Assembly: GCA_900299185.1 (NCBI GenBank)
Contig: OMIV01000248.1
Span: 1-64,000, forward strand
Length of the DNA stretch: 64,000 nucleotides
Reading direction: 5' to 3'
Source of the DNA: Planctomycetaceae bacterium
GTDB lineage: Bacteria > Planctomycetota > Planctomycetia > Planctomycetales > Planctomycetaceae
Shown: positions 37,612 to 51,422 of the stretch, in pieces
Layout: every line of letters begins with the position of its first letter
Position numbering within the stretch: position 1 is the first letter of the stretch
Made by a program: the position numbers and the translations under genes
The notes under the pieces: generated by a model
Database searches by the model: none
What the model was told of the DNA's origin: nothing
Seen by the model: only the letters and a program-made list of their open reading frames with translations

Positions 37612-39480
37612 ATGTCTCGCCGCACGATCGTCTTAGTTCAATTACCGATTCCTCAACCCGGAATGTCGCCGGCTCGCGGCAACGTGCCGCTGGCGGCGGG
37701 CTATCTGAAGATGCACGCTCAGAATGCCGGTCTGAGCGACGCCTATCAGATCGACATCTTGCCGACGCCGCTGGCCAACACGCTCAGCGATGTGGGGCTG
37801 GTCGATGCGATATGCTGTCACGATCCCTGGATGGTGGGTTTCACGTGCTATCTGTGGAACATCGATCGGACGTTGTATGTCGCCAAGTTGCTCAAGCAGC
37901 GGCGGCCTGACCTGCGCATCATCGTGGGCGGTCCCGAGATCACGGCGGATAACGCTTGGGTGTTGGAACGATCGGAACTCGACTTTGCAGCGATCGGCGA
38001 GGGCGAACAAACTTTCGTGGATCTCCTGAATGACTTACGGAGTCGCGATTGGCCGAGTCGTGCGATTGATGGTCTGTGGGTGTCGACCAAGAACGGGAAT
38101 CGAAGTGGAGCAGGGCGGTTCGATTTGCCGCTCGTGACGAGTCCTTCGACTCCGACGTTCCGTCAGCCGTTGCCTTCACTGGATCCAATTTCGTCGCCGT
38201 ATCTGTGCGGGATCTTGGACGCTGCGGACGAGCAGATGCTGCTGTTGGAAACGATTCGTGGCTGCATCTTCAAATGTAAGTTCTGCTACTACCCGAAAAG
38301 CTACGACGCGTTGTACTTCGTCTCGCAGAAGAAGATCGAAGCCAACCTGGCTCATGCGAGAGAACGCGGAGCGAAGGAAGTCATCATTCTTGATCCGACG
38401 CTCAATCAGCGACGTGAGTTTGATGACTTTGTGAAGATGCTGGCTCGCAACAATCCCGACGGGCAGTTCACGTACTTTGGTGAGCTGCGGGCAGAAGGCA
38501 TCACCCCTGAGACGGCTCGCTTGCTGCGCGACGCCAACTTCACTGAGGTCGAAATTGGATTGCAGTCGATCGACCCGTTGGCGATGGAGTTGATGGATCG
38601 CAAGAACAACATGAAGGCGTTTGAGCGTGGTGTCCGAGCGATGATGGATGCGGGCATCAGCGTGAAGATCGACCTCATCATCGGGTTGCCTGGAGATACG
38701 CCGGACTCAATTCGAAGAGGCTTCGAGTACGTACACGGCTCGGGGCTTTACAGTGACATCCAAGTCTTCAACTTGGCCATTCTGCCGGGGACCGCGTTTC
38801 GGCAAGAGGCTCAGCAACTGGGACTTCGCTTTCAGCCGCGACCGCCGTACTACGTGTTGGAGACTCCGACGTTGCAGTTGGATGACTTCTATGAATTGAT
38901 GGCCGAGGCCGAAGACATCTTCGATGCTGAGTTCGATGCGCATGGTGCACCCGAATTGATTGCACCGGGGCGCGGAGCGAACGGCCTCACTCGAACGGTG
39001 CGCGTTGATTTGGACGATTGGCCGGACGGTGCTGATCCCTTGCCGCCAGCGCAGGAACGATCTCAAGCCATCACGCTGTGGGTTCGATCGTCTCAATGGA
39101 AGCCGCATCGGGCGAAGCTCGCTCAATGGATCGAGCGACTGTTGGCGGACAATCCGCACTCGACGTTGCAGATCGCGCTCGAACCCAAGAGCGGCGTGCG
39201 CGAGATCACTCCGGCGTTTCTGGAAGCGTTGCGTCGAGCGTGCTTTGCTGAGACGTCTTATCTCGATCGCTTCTATTCGATCTTGCCTGGCCGTTGGGCC
39301 GGTGCAAAGCGGTTGGTCGTCTTGCTTCCGTTGTCCGCTCGCGACGATGTCGGCGAGAGATGGGGCGATCAAGTTGCCGAGTTCACCACGGTGGCTTGGA
39401 TGAGCGGTATTCCGGCCACGATCGACCCCGATGATCTGGCTCCCAACGAGTATGAAGTCGAGATTCCGGCGGGGTTCTAG
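37612..39480 (+). CDS. B12-binding-domain radical SAM protein
   Basis: 622 residues from ATG 37612 (MSRRTIVLVQLPIPQPG). An N-terminal cobalamin-binding-like Rossmann domain (about 1-160, VGGPEITADNAWVLE and AIGEGEQTFVDLL) precedes a radical SAM barrel with the cluster motif C218-x3-C222-x2-C225 (RGCIFKCKFCYYPKS). Further motifs are EIGLQSIDPLAMELMDRKNN and KIDLIIGLPGDT. The C-terminal 180 residues are not recognised. Such proteins modify unactivated carbon atoms in lipids, cofactors or natural products; the substrate here cannot be named. It stands alone in its transcription unit. Confidence 0.88.
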   Translation: MSRRTIVLVQLPIPQPGMSPARGNVPLAAGYLKMHAQNAGLSDAYQIDILPTPLANTLSDVGLVDAICCHDPWMVGFTCYLWNIDRTLYVAKLLKQRRPDLRIIVGGPEITADNAWVLERSELDFAAIGEGEQTFVDLLNDLRSRDWPSRAIDGLWVSTKNGNRSGAGRFDLPLVTSPSTPTFRQPLPSLDPISSPYLCGILDAADEQMLLLETIRGCIFKCKFCYYPKSYDALYFVSQKKIEANLAHARERGAKEVIILDPTLNQRREFDDFVKMLARNNPDGQFTYFGELRAEGITPETARLLRDANFTEVEIGLQSIDPLAMELMDRKNNMKAFERGVRAMMDAGISVKIDLIIGLPGDTPDSIRRGFEYVHGSGLYSDIQVFNLAILPGTAFRQEAQQLGLRFQPRPPYYVLETPTLQLDDFYELMAEAEDIFDAEFDAHGAPELIAPGRGANGLTRTVRVDLDDWPDGADPLPPAQERSQAITLWVRSSQWKPHRAKLAQWIERLLADNPHSTLQIALEPKSGVREITPAFLEALRRACFAETSYLDRFYSILPGRWAGAKRLVVLLPLSARDDVGERWGDQVAEFTTVAWMSGIPATIDPDDLAPNEYEVEIPAGF

Positions 39481-39644
39481 CGCGGGATCGGACGTCGGAC
39501 ATTCTCTCGCGAACCGTCAAAAGCAGCCTGCCTCGGGGCCAGTCGCTGACTATCATCCGCCCGGCTTTCGGGCCTGCTGTTTGTGCTAGTTGGGCTGATG
39601 GGCAATCGGCTTCAACTGGCCTTCGTCACATTCGAGGTCAAGGA

Positions 39645-41243
39645 ATGAACCCAGAATCTGAATCGTCAATCGCAGTGGCGGTGGCAGAATTGAAGACGCT
39701 TGGTGCGCGGATCGTGGAGGATGCGGGACGCGTGCAATTGGTGGATCTCTCTGAGTCCCAATTCGCCGATGAGCACACGCACTTGCTGCAAGCGTTTCCC
39801 GAAGTTCGCAGCCTGATGCTCGCTGACACAGAGATCACAGATGCCGGACTCAAGGACATCGGTCAGTTAGCGAGTCTCGAAACGCTGGATCTCTCGACCA
39901 CTCAAGTCACTGATTGTGGGCTGCAGCATCTGGCCGGGCTGAAGAAGCTCGACATGCTGATCTTGGGAGGCTGCCGCATTCGAGATGCCGGACTCGCGGA
40001 ACTTAGTAAGCTGCCGATGCTGCGCATGCTGATTCTGTCGGACACCGATATCACCGATTCTGGCCTGGCTGAGATTGGCGAGCTGACTCAACTGCGAGAT
40101 CTGAATCTCGATTACACCAAAGTCACCGACGCAGGCATGCCGCACCTCGCCAACCTTAAAGAGTTGGAGTTGCTGGGGCTGGTGTTTTGCAAAGGCGTCA
40201 CTGATGTCGGTCTGATGTTCCTCAAGTCGCTCGCGAATCTGCACGTGCTCGACGTGGGCACAACAATGGTGACCGCTGAAGGCGTCTCGGACTTGCAGGC
40301 GTACTTGCCCGATTGCTTCATCGCCTTTACTCCCGACCCGCTGCTGGAAGCCGTCGAGAAATACAACGGTGACTTGGTCACGGCGCTCAATGCGATTGGC
40401 AAAGTGGAACTCGGCACAAACGGCGAGATCACCAAGTTGCGAGTTGATCAGGCGCAGCTCACCCGAGCCGGGCTCGAATACCTGAAGCGCTTCGATCAGC
40501 TCGAAGATCTGGGGCTCTACCATCATCGCCAATTGCCGGATGCTGGCCTCAAGCACTTGAGGCACTTGAAGTATCTGAAGAAGTTGGGACTGCTCGGCAC
40601 AAACATCACTGAAGAGGGACTGCGTTACATCGCCGACCTTCCGTCACTGACAGTGCTCAACTTGGCTTACACGTCCGTGACCGACCGCAGCTTGGAGCAA
40701 CTCAGTAAGCTCACCCAATTGGAAGAACTCTTCCTGGGGGACACGTTGGTGACAGATGGTGGATTGGCTCACCTCGGAGCGCTCTCCAAGCTTAAGGGGT
40801 TGGGGCTGAGCGGGACTCGAGTCCAAGGGCATGGTCTCAAGCACCTGTCGAAGCTGACGTCGCTGCAACGGATCGGGCTAAGCGGGACGATGCTCAATGA
40901 CGATAGCGTCCATCATGTCGCGAGTTTGCAAAGTCTGACGGCGTTGAGTTTGCGGGGTACGAACATCTCTGACCGATGCTCACACCATCTGGCGCAACTG
41001 ACTCAATTGCAGGTCGCTTGGCTGGATCGGACTCACATCACAGAGAACGGATTGCGCTGGTTGAGCGAATTGCCGCACTTAAAGGAACTGGGGCTGCGAA
41101 ACTGCCCGGTTGGGGATGGATTCTTGGCGATCGCTGCGTCGATGAAAGAACTCACCGTTCTGAATATCTTCGGGACTTTGATATCCGACGCCGCCGTTTC
41201 TGCACTGAAGACCTTGCTGCCGCAGTGCGAAATCATTCAGTAG
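39645..41243 (+). CDS. Cytoplasmic leucine-rich-repeat protein
   Basis: 532 residues with no signal peptide or membrane segment. About eighteen 23-24-residue repeats of the type LxxLxLxxTxITDxGLxxL(xxL) occur in two arrays (about 50-225 and 275-530). An approximately 50-residue non-repeat spacer (DPLLEAVEKYNGDLVTALNA) separates them. This LRR type resembles the cysteine-containing/RI-like class abundant in planctomycetes. Probably a protein-interaction scaffold; partners unknown. It lies upstream of an FHA-domain gene on the same strand. Confidence 0.8.
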   Translation: MNPESESSIAVAVAELKTLGARIVEDAGRVQLVDLSESQFADEHTHLLQAFPEVRSLMLADTEITDAGLKDIGQLASLETLDLSTTQVTDCGLQHLAGLKKLDMLILGGCRIRDAGLAELSKLPMLRMLILSDTDITDSGLAEIGELTQLRDLNLDYTKVTDAGMPHLANLKELELLGLVFCKGVTDVGLMFLKSLANLHVLDVGTTMVTAEGVSDLQAYLPDCFIAFTPDPLLEAVEKYNGDLVTALNAIGKVELGTNGEITKLRVDQAQLTRAGLEYLKRFDQLEDLGLYHHRQLPDAGLKHLRHLKYLKKLGLLGTNITEEGLRYIADLPSLTVLNLAYTSVTDRSLEQLSKLTQLEELFLGDTLVTDGGLAHLGALSKLKGLGLSGTRVQGHGLKHLSKLTSLQRIGLSGTMLNDDSVHHVASLQSLTALSLRGTNISDRCSHHLAQLTQLQVAWLDRTHITENGLRWLSELPHLKELGLRNCPVGDGFLAIAASMKELTVLNIFGTLISDAAVSALKTLLPQCEIIQ

Positions 41244-41588
41244 GAAGCCCGAGCAGCGACTGTTCTTCGTCAGGATGAGCGGGGAAGGAGTCGAGTTCTC
41301 GTAAACGTGAAGGTGCCGATGGCCTTTGAAGATGGATCGAGAGTTGGTCACAAGGCAGGCGAGAAGTTATCGATCGCGACGACTTTTCGATGACGGTTGC
41401 TGGAAGAATTGAAGGAGTTGCTGAAGCATGGCTCGGGCGGATGCCGGACATGCTTTCGATGGTTCGTCAGGAGCTAGACGCCAAGAAACGAAGTTCGTTC
41501 GAGAAATCTGATCCGGTTGAAGAGGTTCCCGAAAGGTGGCCTTTGCCAATCAGAGGACGAGTTTGCTGCTCACTCACTTGGGGCCACA
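41244..41588. other. Intergenic region, nothing recognised
   Basis: 345 bases between two plus-strand genes. A 73-codon open frame lies inside but has no recognisable features and no clear ribosome site; I do not call it. Confidence 0.4.
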
Positions 41589-42074
41589 ATGACCACGCTG
41601 CTCAAGCCTAAAGCCGGAGGACGACCGATCGTTGTCGACAAGCCGATTCTGTTGATCGGACGACATCCCGATTGCGACATCATCATCGAGTCCAGCCCGA
41701 AGATTTCTCGACTGCATTGTTGTGTGGCGCGCGTTGATGAGCGTTGCATCGTTCGAGATCTCGAAAGCATGAACGGCGTTTGGGTGAACGGTCGCCGCGA
41801 GACTGGATCGGCGGAATTGTTTCCGGGCGATGTTCTGATGATTGGTGATGTGCCATTTGATGTTGTGAAAGCCGGAGCTGCCCAGCCCGCACCTGCTGCC
41901 AGACGCGAGTCCGCTCGGCCATCCAAGGGCGATTTGCGCAGAACAATGCCACTCGATGAGAAGCCTGAGATCTACAACGAAGACATGCTGCGTGAAGCTG
42001 ATGCCAGCGAGGCCATCAAGTTTGATGAGTCCCTGGCTCTTCCACTTTCGGACAACGACGGCTCAGAGGGCTAG
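41589..42074 (+). CDS. FHA-domain protein
   Basis: 161 residues from ATG 41589 (MTTLLKPKAGG). The FHA fold fills the N-terminal 95 residues: LIGRHPDCDIII, SPKISRLHCCVARV and DLESMNGVWVNGRR carry the conserved Gly-Arg, Ser-Arg-x-His and Asn-Gly of phosphothreonine binding. The C-terminal tail is acidic, with a threonine in LRRTMPLDEKPE that might be phosphorylated. FHA proteins read Ser/Thr kinase signals; no kinase gene is adjacent. Follows the LRR gene. Confidence 0.88.
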   Translation: MTTLLKPKAGGRPIVVDKPILLIGRHPDCDIIIESSPKISRLHCCVARVDERCIVRDLESMNGVWVNGRRETGSAELFPGDVLMIGDVPFDVVKAGAAQPAPAARRESARPSKGDLRRTMPLDEKPEIYNEDMLREADASEAIKFDESLALPLSDNDGSEG

Positions 42075-42263
42075 GCGGCGCTGGATGGGATGACTACCTA
42101 TCGCCTGCGCCGATCTAAGGAAGCGCCCTGGAGGGGGCGGAATAACCGTGTTGGCGCGACTTGATCTTGCGCAGTCGCGAGGCATCTCTGGTTTCTCAGT
42201 GTTGCCGAGTCACCTCAAGACTTTTGCTTCGGCCTTGTAGCGGAAAATACTCCCGGCCCGGAG

Positions 42264-43334
42264 CTAGCGGTTTCTGACCAATCCCGGAGTCACGTCGAGG
42301 TCTAGATCAGCGAGTCGTCCTCGTTCGAGTTGCTCCCAGGCAATGGCAGCCATTGCAGCATTGTCAGTGCAGAGTGAAAGCGGAGCGACATGCAACTCGA
42401 CTCCCAGCTTCTTGGTCATCTTGGTGAGTTGCTCGCGCAGCGGACCATTCGCGGCCACTCCGCCGCCGACGCACAGAGCCGTTCGACCTCGCTGCTGCAA
42501 AGCCAACTTGCACTTGGCTACCAGCACGTCCACGACAGCCGCTTGAAAGCTAGCGGCTAAGTCTGCAACTCGTTGCTCTGTTAACGGTTCGACGGGACTA
42601 CGTTGGCCCGGAGCTCCTTGAGCCGCATAAAGCACCGCCGTCTTGAGACCGCTGAAGCTGAACTCCAGTTTGTCGGAGTTCTTGAACGTGCGAGGAAAAT
42701 GAACGGCTTTGGGGTTACCTCGTTCGGCCAGCTTCTGAATCGCCGGACCACCCGGAAAGCCAATCCCCAAAATCTGCGCGACCTTATCGAACGCTTCGCC
42801 TGCGGCGTCATCGATCGTTGAGCCGATCATTTCGAAGTCGACTGGGCTGCGGCAGTCGTAGAGATTGGAATGGCCGCCGCTGACGACGAAGCCGATCGCC
42901 GGGAATACATCGCGACCGGCAGCCATGCGGCAGGCATAAATATGGGCTTCGATGTGGTTGACGGCGATGAGCGGCACATCGAGCACCATCGCCAACGTCT
43001 TTGCCGCTGTCAGACTCACGAGCAGCGAGCCCACCAAACCGGGCTGGCTCGCGACGGCAATTGCACCGATATCGGCGAGCGTCAGGTTCGCTCGCTGCAA
43101 GCTCTCTTGAATGACCGGCAAAATGCGTCGCACGTGGGCTCTTGAAGCGATCTCTGGAACGACTCCGCCAAACGTTTGATGGAGTTCGTATTGGGTCGCA
43201 ACGACGCTCGATAACACCTGAAGGTCACGGTCGATGACCGCCGCTGCGGTCTCATCGCAAGACGATTCAAGTGCGAGCAAGTAGCGGATTTTGGTCAGGT
43301 CGGTTTGCATGGCGCGCGGAAGTTGGCGAGTCAT
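42264..43334 (-). CDS. tsaD: tRNA N6-threonylcarbamoyladenosine transferase TsaD
   Basis: 356 residues (ATG 43334; ATG 43310 is an alternative). The ASKHA fold begins [15 protein letters not shown]. Metal ligands are HIEAH (127-131) and the Asp in [16 protein letters not shown]-binding segments are [28 protein letters not shown] and [13 protein letters not shown]. It transfers threonylcarbamoyl to A37 of ANN-decoding tRNAs with TsaB/E partners encoded elsewhere. Normal length for the family. Divergent from metH. Confidence 0.97.
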   Translation of the reverse strand: MTRQLPRAMQTDLTKIRYLLALESSCDETAAAVIDRDLQVLSSVVATQYELHQTFGGVVPEIASRAHVRRILPVIQESLQRANLTLADIGAIAVASQPGLVGSLLVSLTAAKTLAMVLDVPLIAVNHIEAHIYACRMAAGRDVFPAIGFVVSGGHSNLYDCRSPVDFEMIGSTIDDAAGEAFDKVAQILGIGFPGGPAIQKLAERGNPKAVHFPRTFKNSDKLEFSFSGLKTAVLYAAQGAPGQRSPVEPLTEQRVADLAASFQAAVVDVLVAKCKLALQQRGRTALCVGGGVAANGPLREQLTKMTKKLGVELHVAPLSLCTDNAAMAAIAWEQLERGRLADLDLDVTPGLVRNR

Positions 43335-43518
43335 CGAATCACTCGCAAGGATCGCGGAGTAGTCGGGGATGCAGCCGAGATCGGTCCACTTGACAGTTCG
43401 CGAACCTCAGTTTGTCGGCTTCGGTAGCGACTCACGCGTTGCATCGCTGAAATACCTACTCGATTTTGGTCGCGCGGCTCACCGTGACGACGATGTCTCC
43501 TTATTCAGAACGAATCCA

Positions 43519-47505
<3,987 letters not shown>

Positions 47506-47535
47506 AACCGCTTATAAAGCGATCCGTATTATCGG

Positions 47536-49407
47536 TTACGGATTGGTACTGTTAGATTTTGGATCTAGAGCGTGATAAAGCTTTTGGTGTTTTTCGGCAT
47601 CGGCGTCTCGACCAACCGCTTTGTATGCATTTGATAGCCATTGATGCAGTTGTGGATCGTATGGGAATTTCGTGACTGCCAACTCTGCGAGCGGAATGGC
47701 TTCGTCAAACCTTTTAAGCATTCCGAGAAGATGTACTGATCGGCCAATCGATATTCGGTCATGCGGGTTGAGAGTCATGGCCTTGCGTAACGCGAAGAGT
47801 CCTTCCTCAAGTTCACCTAAGTCATGCGCCAACATTCCTAACCCTCGCCAAGCTTCCTCACTTTGAGGGTTAATAGCGACGACTTTTCTCCATATTTCAC
47901 GTGCCTTTTGGGGCTGATTCTCGACCGAATAAGCTGTTGCAAGTGCTCCGAGTAATGGGATGTCATCTACGAACAAGCCAGACACTGATTCCAACGTCTC
48001 AACAGCCGCAGCAGCCAATAGTTTGTCCTGGTCACGTTGAGCGAACTGACTCATCAGAATTCCCTTCGCTCGAGTCACCTCGTTCGACGGTATCACCTTG
48101 GCACCATCTCCGAAGAGCGTAAATCGTACTCCTTCAGCTTTTGGCTCTGCGACTCGAGATCGAACTCGAATAATGCGGTGATCTGTCTGCGAAGTGTGAG
48201 GAACATTATTCGCATCGAGTCGAGGCATGTGACAGACAATACAGGAATCATTAGTGGGTCGTCGCGATGATTCACTTTCAACGCATTGATGTCCCTTCGA
48301 CTCATGACAATTGAGGCATCTTGAGCGGTAAAAATCAGTCTTGTCTTTCTCAGTTGGGACTCCATGAGGGGAATGGCAAGAATTACAGCCAAGTTTGCCA
48401 TTTGTCGCTTGATAGCAACGGCTGGCATGCATTTGGGGAACATGACTAACCACCTCTGTCGAGCCTGAGGAATCGACTCCGGTGGCTTGTATCAGTGTTA
48501 CCCATATATCATGAAGCGAATCGCCGGGCCTAAAATCCGTATGCAGTCTCCCATATCTTAGGATTCGATGACTCGTTGGTAGATGGCATTGGTTACAGAT
48601 CGCTTCGCGCTTCTCAGTCGAAAGTTTGGATGGATTAGTGATTGGGTCTAACAACTCCAGTTTTTGGTCACCTGCTTGGGCGGCATGTCGGAAAGCAATG
48701 TGTTCTCTTCCTGGACCATGGCAACTTTCGCAGCCGATGCCAAATTCCAGAAACGGTGGATCTCCAAAACAGTCCACATCTCCTTGCCCAACATTTACTC
48801 GGCCAACATGGCAGGTGACACATTCATGAGTTATGCGGCGTTCAAAATGCAGATTTCGGTTGGAATACCCGGGGGCCAAGTCCCATTGTTTGCTCGTCGA
48901 ATACCATGTGACCGGAGATTGAAATAATCGACCACTGTCATGTGTAAGAAACGTCTTGCCGCGTTTTCCTGATCCAATTGCGATACTCATTTGCTCCGCA
49001 CGTGATACAAGTATTACTCCGCTGGAGTCACGACGTTCTTCAATGTGAATGAGTCTTGAGTCAGTGGCTTCCACTCGATAGTGAAAGCCTTTCGGGGCGG
49101 GGAAGTTAGCCTTTTCGGATTCTATGGATGATTGATTTTCAGATGCCAAGCTCGCCGAATGTGACATTGGATGGAGATGATATTCCCTATCTATCTCCAC
49201 GTGGCACTCGCTGCATGCTTCGCTTCCAACGAAGCTTGCATTACGTGAATCTGGTTTACGGAGTTGGCGATGATCTGGTGATTCAGAAACTCCAACTGGT
49301 TGTTTAGGCGAATCATTTTGCGGTCGAGATTCACAACCAACCGAGAGTAGCAGCATCAAGCTGTAAACCAATCTGAGACCACAGTTGATTCGATTCTTGT
49401 AGCGCAT
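47536..49407 (-). CDS. Heptaheme cytochrome c lipoprotein with TPR tail
   Basis: 623 residues; ATG 49407 has GGAG seven bases upstream. A lipobox (LMLLLSVGC, Cys25) predicts a lipoprotein. Seven CxxCH heme sites are visible: CSECH (65-69), CVTCH, CESCH, CNQCH, CNSCH, CLNCH and CIVCH. The C-terminal 140 residues form about three TPRs (AREIWRKVVAINPQSEEAWRG, EGLFALRKAMTLNPHD). The multiheme part resembles the cytochrome c554/NapC-NrfB-like proteins of planctomycete genomes that carry TPRs. A role in extracytoplasmic electron transfer is likely; partners are unknown. It follows the UnbV-type gene by 50 bases. Confidence 0.9.
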   Translation of the reverse strand: MRYKNRINCGLRLVYSLMLLLSVGCESRPQNDSPKQPVGVSESPDHRQLRKPDSRNASFVGSEACSECHVEIDREYHLHPMSHSASLASENQSSIESEKANFPAPKGFHYRVEATDSRLIHIEERRDSSGVILVSRAEQMSIAIGSGKRGKTFLTHDSGRLFQSPVTWYSTSKQWDLAPGYSNRNLHFERRITHECVTCHVGRVNVGQGDVDCFGDPPFLEFGIGCESCHGPGREHIAFRHAAQAGDQKLELLDPITNPSKLSTEKREAICNQCHLPTSHRILRYGRLHTDFRPGDSLHDIWVTLIQATGVDSSGSTEVVSHVPQMHASRCYQATNGKLGCNSCHSPHGVPTEKDKTDFYRSRCLNCHESKGHQCVESESSRRPTNDSCIVCHMPRLDANNVPHTSQTDHRIIRVRSRVAEPKAEGVRFTLFGDGAKVIPSNEVTRAKGILMSQFAQRDQDKLLAAAAVETLESVSGLFVDDIPLLGALATAYSVENQPQKAREIWRKVVAINPQSEEAWRGLGMLAHDLGELEEGLFALRKAMTLNPHDRISIGRSVHLLGMLKRFDEAIPLAELAVTKFPYDPQLHQWLSNAYKAVGRDADAEKHQKLYHALDPKSNSTNP

Positions 49408-49457
49408 TGTTAATCTCCGGCTACCTAGCTAATCCAGTTTGCCGACTGAGATGATGA

Positions 49458-51287
49458 TTAATCTGAAGACCTCGCATCTAATTGATACGGCATTTGATTT
49501 TGAGGGATGATGTATCGGTGGTTCGGTGTTAAGCGGACTCTCTGAGTCGGCCAACCTGCAACTGGCCAGTGAATTACGACGTCACACGTGTCGTTGTTAT
49601 CCGCGAGGCCGAAACACAGAACTGGTTGATTGCTGGCGCAATAGCTTGAGCCGCCTACGAGATGCTTAACTAACCTTTTTTTTCCTTGTACTACTTCGAC
49701 GATTGCTCCGATGGCATTTCGATTGGCCTCAACACCAATGAGCTCCAATTCGAACCAGGTTCCTTTCTTGGCGGAGATATTCTTTAGCAGAGCCATCGGC
49801 GATTCTTGGTGGATTACCGCCAAATCCAGGTCACCGTCGTTGTCATAATCTGCCGATGCAACTCCGCGTCCCACGTACTTACCTTGGAAGTAGTCTCCGG
49901 ACTCTTTGGAGTAATCTAGCCATGCTTGGCCATCAAATGTAAAGAGTTGCGGTGACATTTCCTTTGCACCCTTTCGGCTTCGAGTGTCATCAATGTCACC
50001 ATTTGCGATGAAGATCTCTTCGAATCCGTCTGAATTGAAATCCGCCATCACTGTGCCAAAGGCAAGAAATGGCAGAGTTGGTTTATGAAGACCAGTTGTT
50101 CGAGTCACATCATGGAATCCAGCCTCTCCAAGGTTGCGGTAGAGGGTATTCGAGTCTTGGAGGAAGTGCGTGACATAAAGGTCAATTAAGCCATTGTGGT
50201 CGTAATCGCCCACGGCAATTCCCATGCTTGCTTGATATTGTCCCATGATGTTCATGGCGCAGCCAAGTTGAACCGCGCGCTCCACATAGTGGCCGTCACT
50301 ACTTCTTTCAAAAAGATGATTTGCCGTAGTATCATTGGCGACGTAGAGATCAATTCTGCCATCCTGATTGAAATCAGCTATTGCGATTCCGAGTGACTTA
50401 CTGCCGGGGGCCAGTAGATTGGCTTCCTTGGCGATTGGCCGGAATGCCCCGTCGCCTTGGTTCTCGTAACACTCATTGTCTTCGGGATCTAGCTCTTCAG
50501 GATGGCAAGTTGCGGGTGTACCGTCCGACGTTCTACATGCAACAGGGTTAAAAACGTCATACTTCAGGTAGTTGCAGACGAAGAGGTCGAGATCGCCATC
50601 AAGGTCGAGATCTGCCCAGGCCGCGCTACTTCCCCAACGTGGATCTCCAATTCCTGTTTCAATTGACGTGTTAGCAAAGGTGCCGTCTCCCAAATTCATC
50701 CACAAGAGGTCTTTACCCACATTGGTAACGAGAATGTCTGGAAACCCATCCTGATTATAGTCGCCGATTGCGACTCCTTGACCGTAACTGTTGTCAGTAA
50801 CTCGAGTAGACAGAGTAACGTCTATGAATTCGGTTCCAGATAAATTGCACAGGAGCCTGTCTCCCGTGGGATGGACGGTATTTGCAGTGCAGTCTCCACC
50901 TTGTACGAGGTATATATCTGCAAATCCATCTCGATCAAAGTCCCCCCAACCGCATCCGCCACCAGTAGATTCAACCATCAAGGCATTGCCTTTCGCCCCA
51001 GTTTCGTATGTAAACGAAATCTTCGACGACGAAGATGCATTGACGAATGTTGTCAAACGGGGACCGTTGTTTTGGGGTGATTGAACATTACTTTTGTGCT
51101 TCGCTTCTTGATGCATAAATGCGTCAAGCTTTTCAGTTCCTGGAGTTTCAATATGAGGCTTGTCATTGCAACCGGTAATGATGAAAAGCAAACTCGCAAG
51201 TAGTGAAGGTTTTGTGCGGAAATAGTTGTTGAATGTGTTCGAAAGTAGGACGCTTGATGGATGCTTAGAAGCTGGCGTATGAATCAT
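49458..51287 (-). CDS. FG-GAP/VCBS repeat lipoprotein with ASPIC/UnbV domain (CRTAC1-like)
   Basis: 609 residues; ATG 51287 has GAGG five bases upstream. Lipobox LLFIITGC (Cys40). The middle contains seven or so FG-GAP repeats with calcium-binding loops (GDFDRDGFADIYLVQ, GDYNQDGFPDILVTN, ADLDLDGDLDLFVCN, ADFNQDGRIDLYVAN, GDYDHNGLIDLYVTH, ADYDNDGDLDLAVIH), predicting a beta-propeller. The C-terminus (ANRNAIGAIVEVVQGKKRLV onward) is the ASPIC/UnbV domain. Such proteins are exported and common in planctomycetes; function unknown. Transcribed just before the heptaheme cytochrome. Confidence 0.9.
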   Translation of the reverse strand: MIHTPASKHPSSVLLSNTFNNYFRTKPSLLASLLFIITGCNDKPHIETPGTEKLDAFMHQEAKHKSNVQSPQNNGPRLTTFVNASSSSKISFTYETGAKGNALMVESTGGGCGWGDFDRDGFADIYLVQGGDCTANTVHPTGDRLLCNLSGTEFIDVTLSTRVTDNSYGQGVAIGDYNQDGFPDILVTNVGKDLLWMNLGDGTFANTSIETGIGDPRWGSSAAWADLDLDGDLDLFVCNYLKYDVFNPVACRTSDGTPATCHPEELDPEDNECYENQGDGAFRPIAKEANLLAPGSKSLGIAIADFNQDGRIDLYVANDTTANHLFERSSDGHYVERAVQLGCAMNIMGQYQASMGIAVGDYDHNGLIDLYVTHFLQDSNTLYRNLGEAGFHDVTRTTGLHKPTLPFLAFGTVMADFNSDGFEEIFIANGDIDDTRSRKGAKEMSPQLFTFDGQAWLDYSKESGDYFQGKYVGRGVASADYDNDGDLDLAVIHQESPMALLKNISAKKGTWFELELIGVEANRNAIGAIVEVVQGKKRLVKHLVGGSSYCASNQPVLCFGLADNNDTCDVVIHWPVAGWPTQRVRLTPNHRYIIPQNQMPYQLDARSSD

Positions 51288-51350
51288 TAGAGCCTCTGCG
51301 CGACTACAATTATCAATGAAATCCAGTGAATCTAATCAGCCATAAAAGCA

Positions 51351-51387
51351 AACAGGTCTTGCCGCAATCGTGTCGGCAAGACCTGTT
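51351..51387 (-). terminator. Rho-independent-like terminator after the DUF1559 gene
   Basis: AACAGGTCTTGCCG (51351-51364) and CGGCAAGACCTGTT (51374-51387) are perfect 14-bp complements around a 9-base loop. On the minus strand the stem is followed by TTGCTTTTA. It ends the DUF1559 transcript 35 bases after its stop and separates it from the UnbV gene. Confidence 0.85.
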
Positions 51388-51422
51388 ATTTGAGATCGAA
51401 GCGATTGAAGTTTTGGAAAGCT

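Noticed and set aside
43335-43518. Possible cobalamin riboswitch upstream of metH
   Set aside because: No B12-box-like GCCACTG or matching long-range pairing was seen in the 184-base gap to the divergent tsaD.
47522-47543. Small hairpin ATCCGTA / TACGGAT between metH and the heptaheme cytochrome gene
   Set aside because: Only 7 bp with an 8-base loop, overlapping a stop codon and lacking a T-run; too weak to call a terminator.
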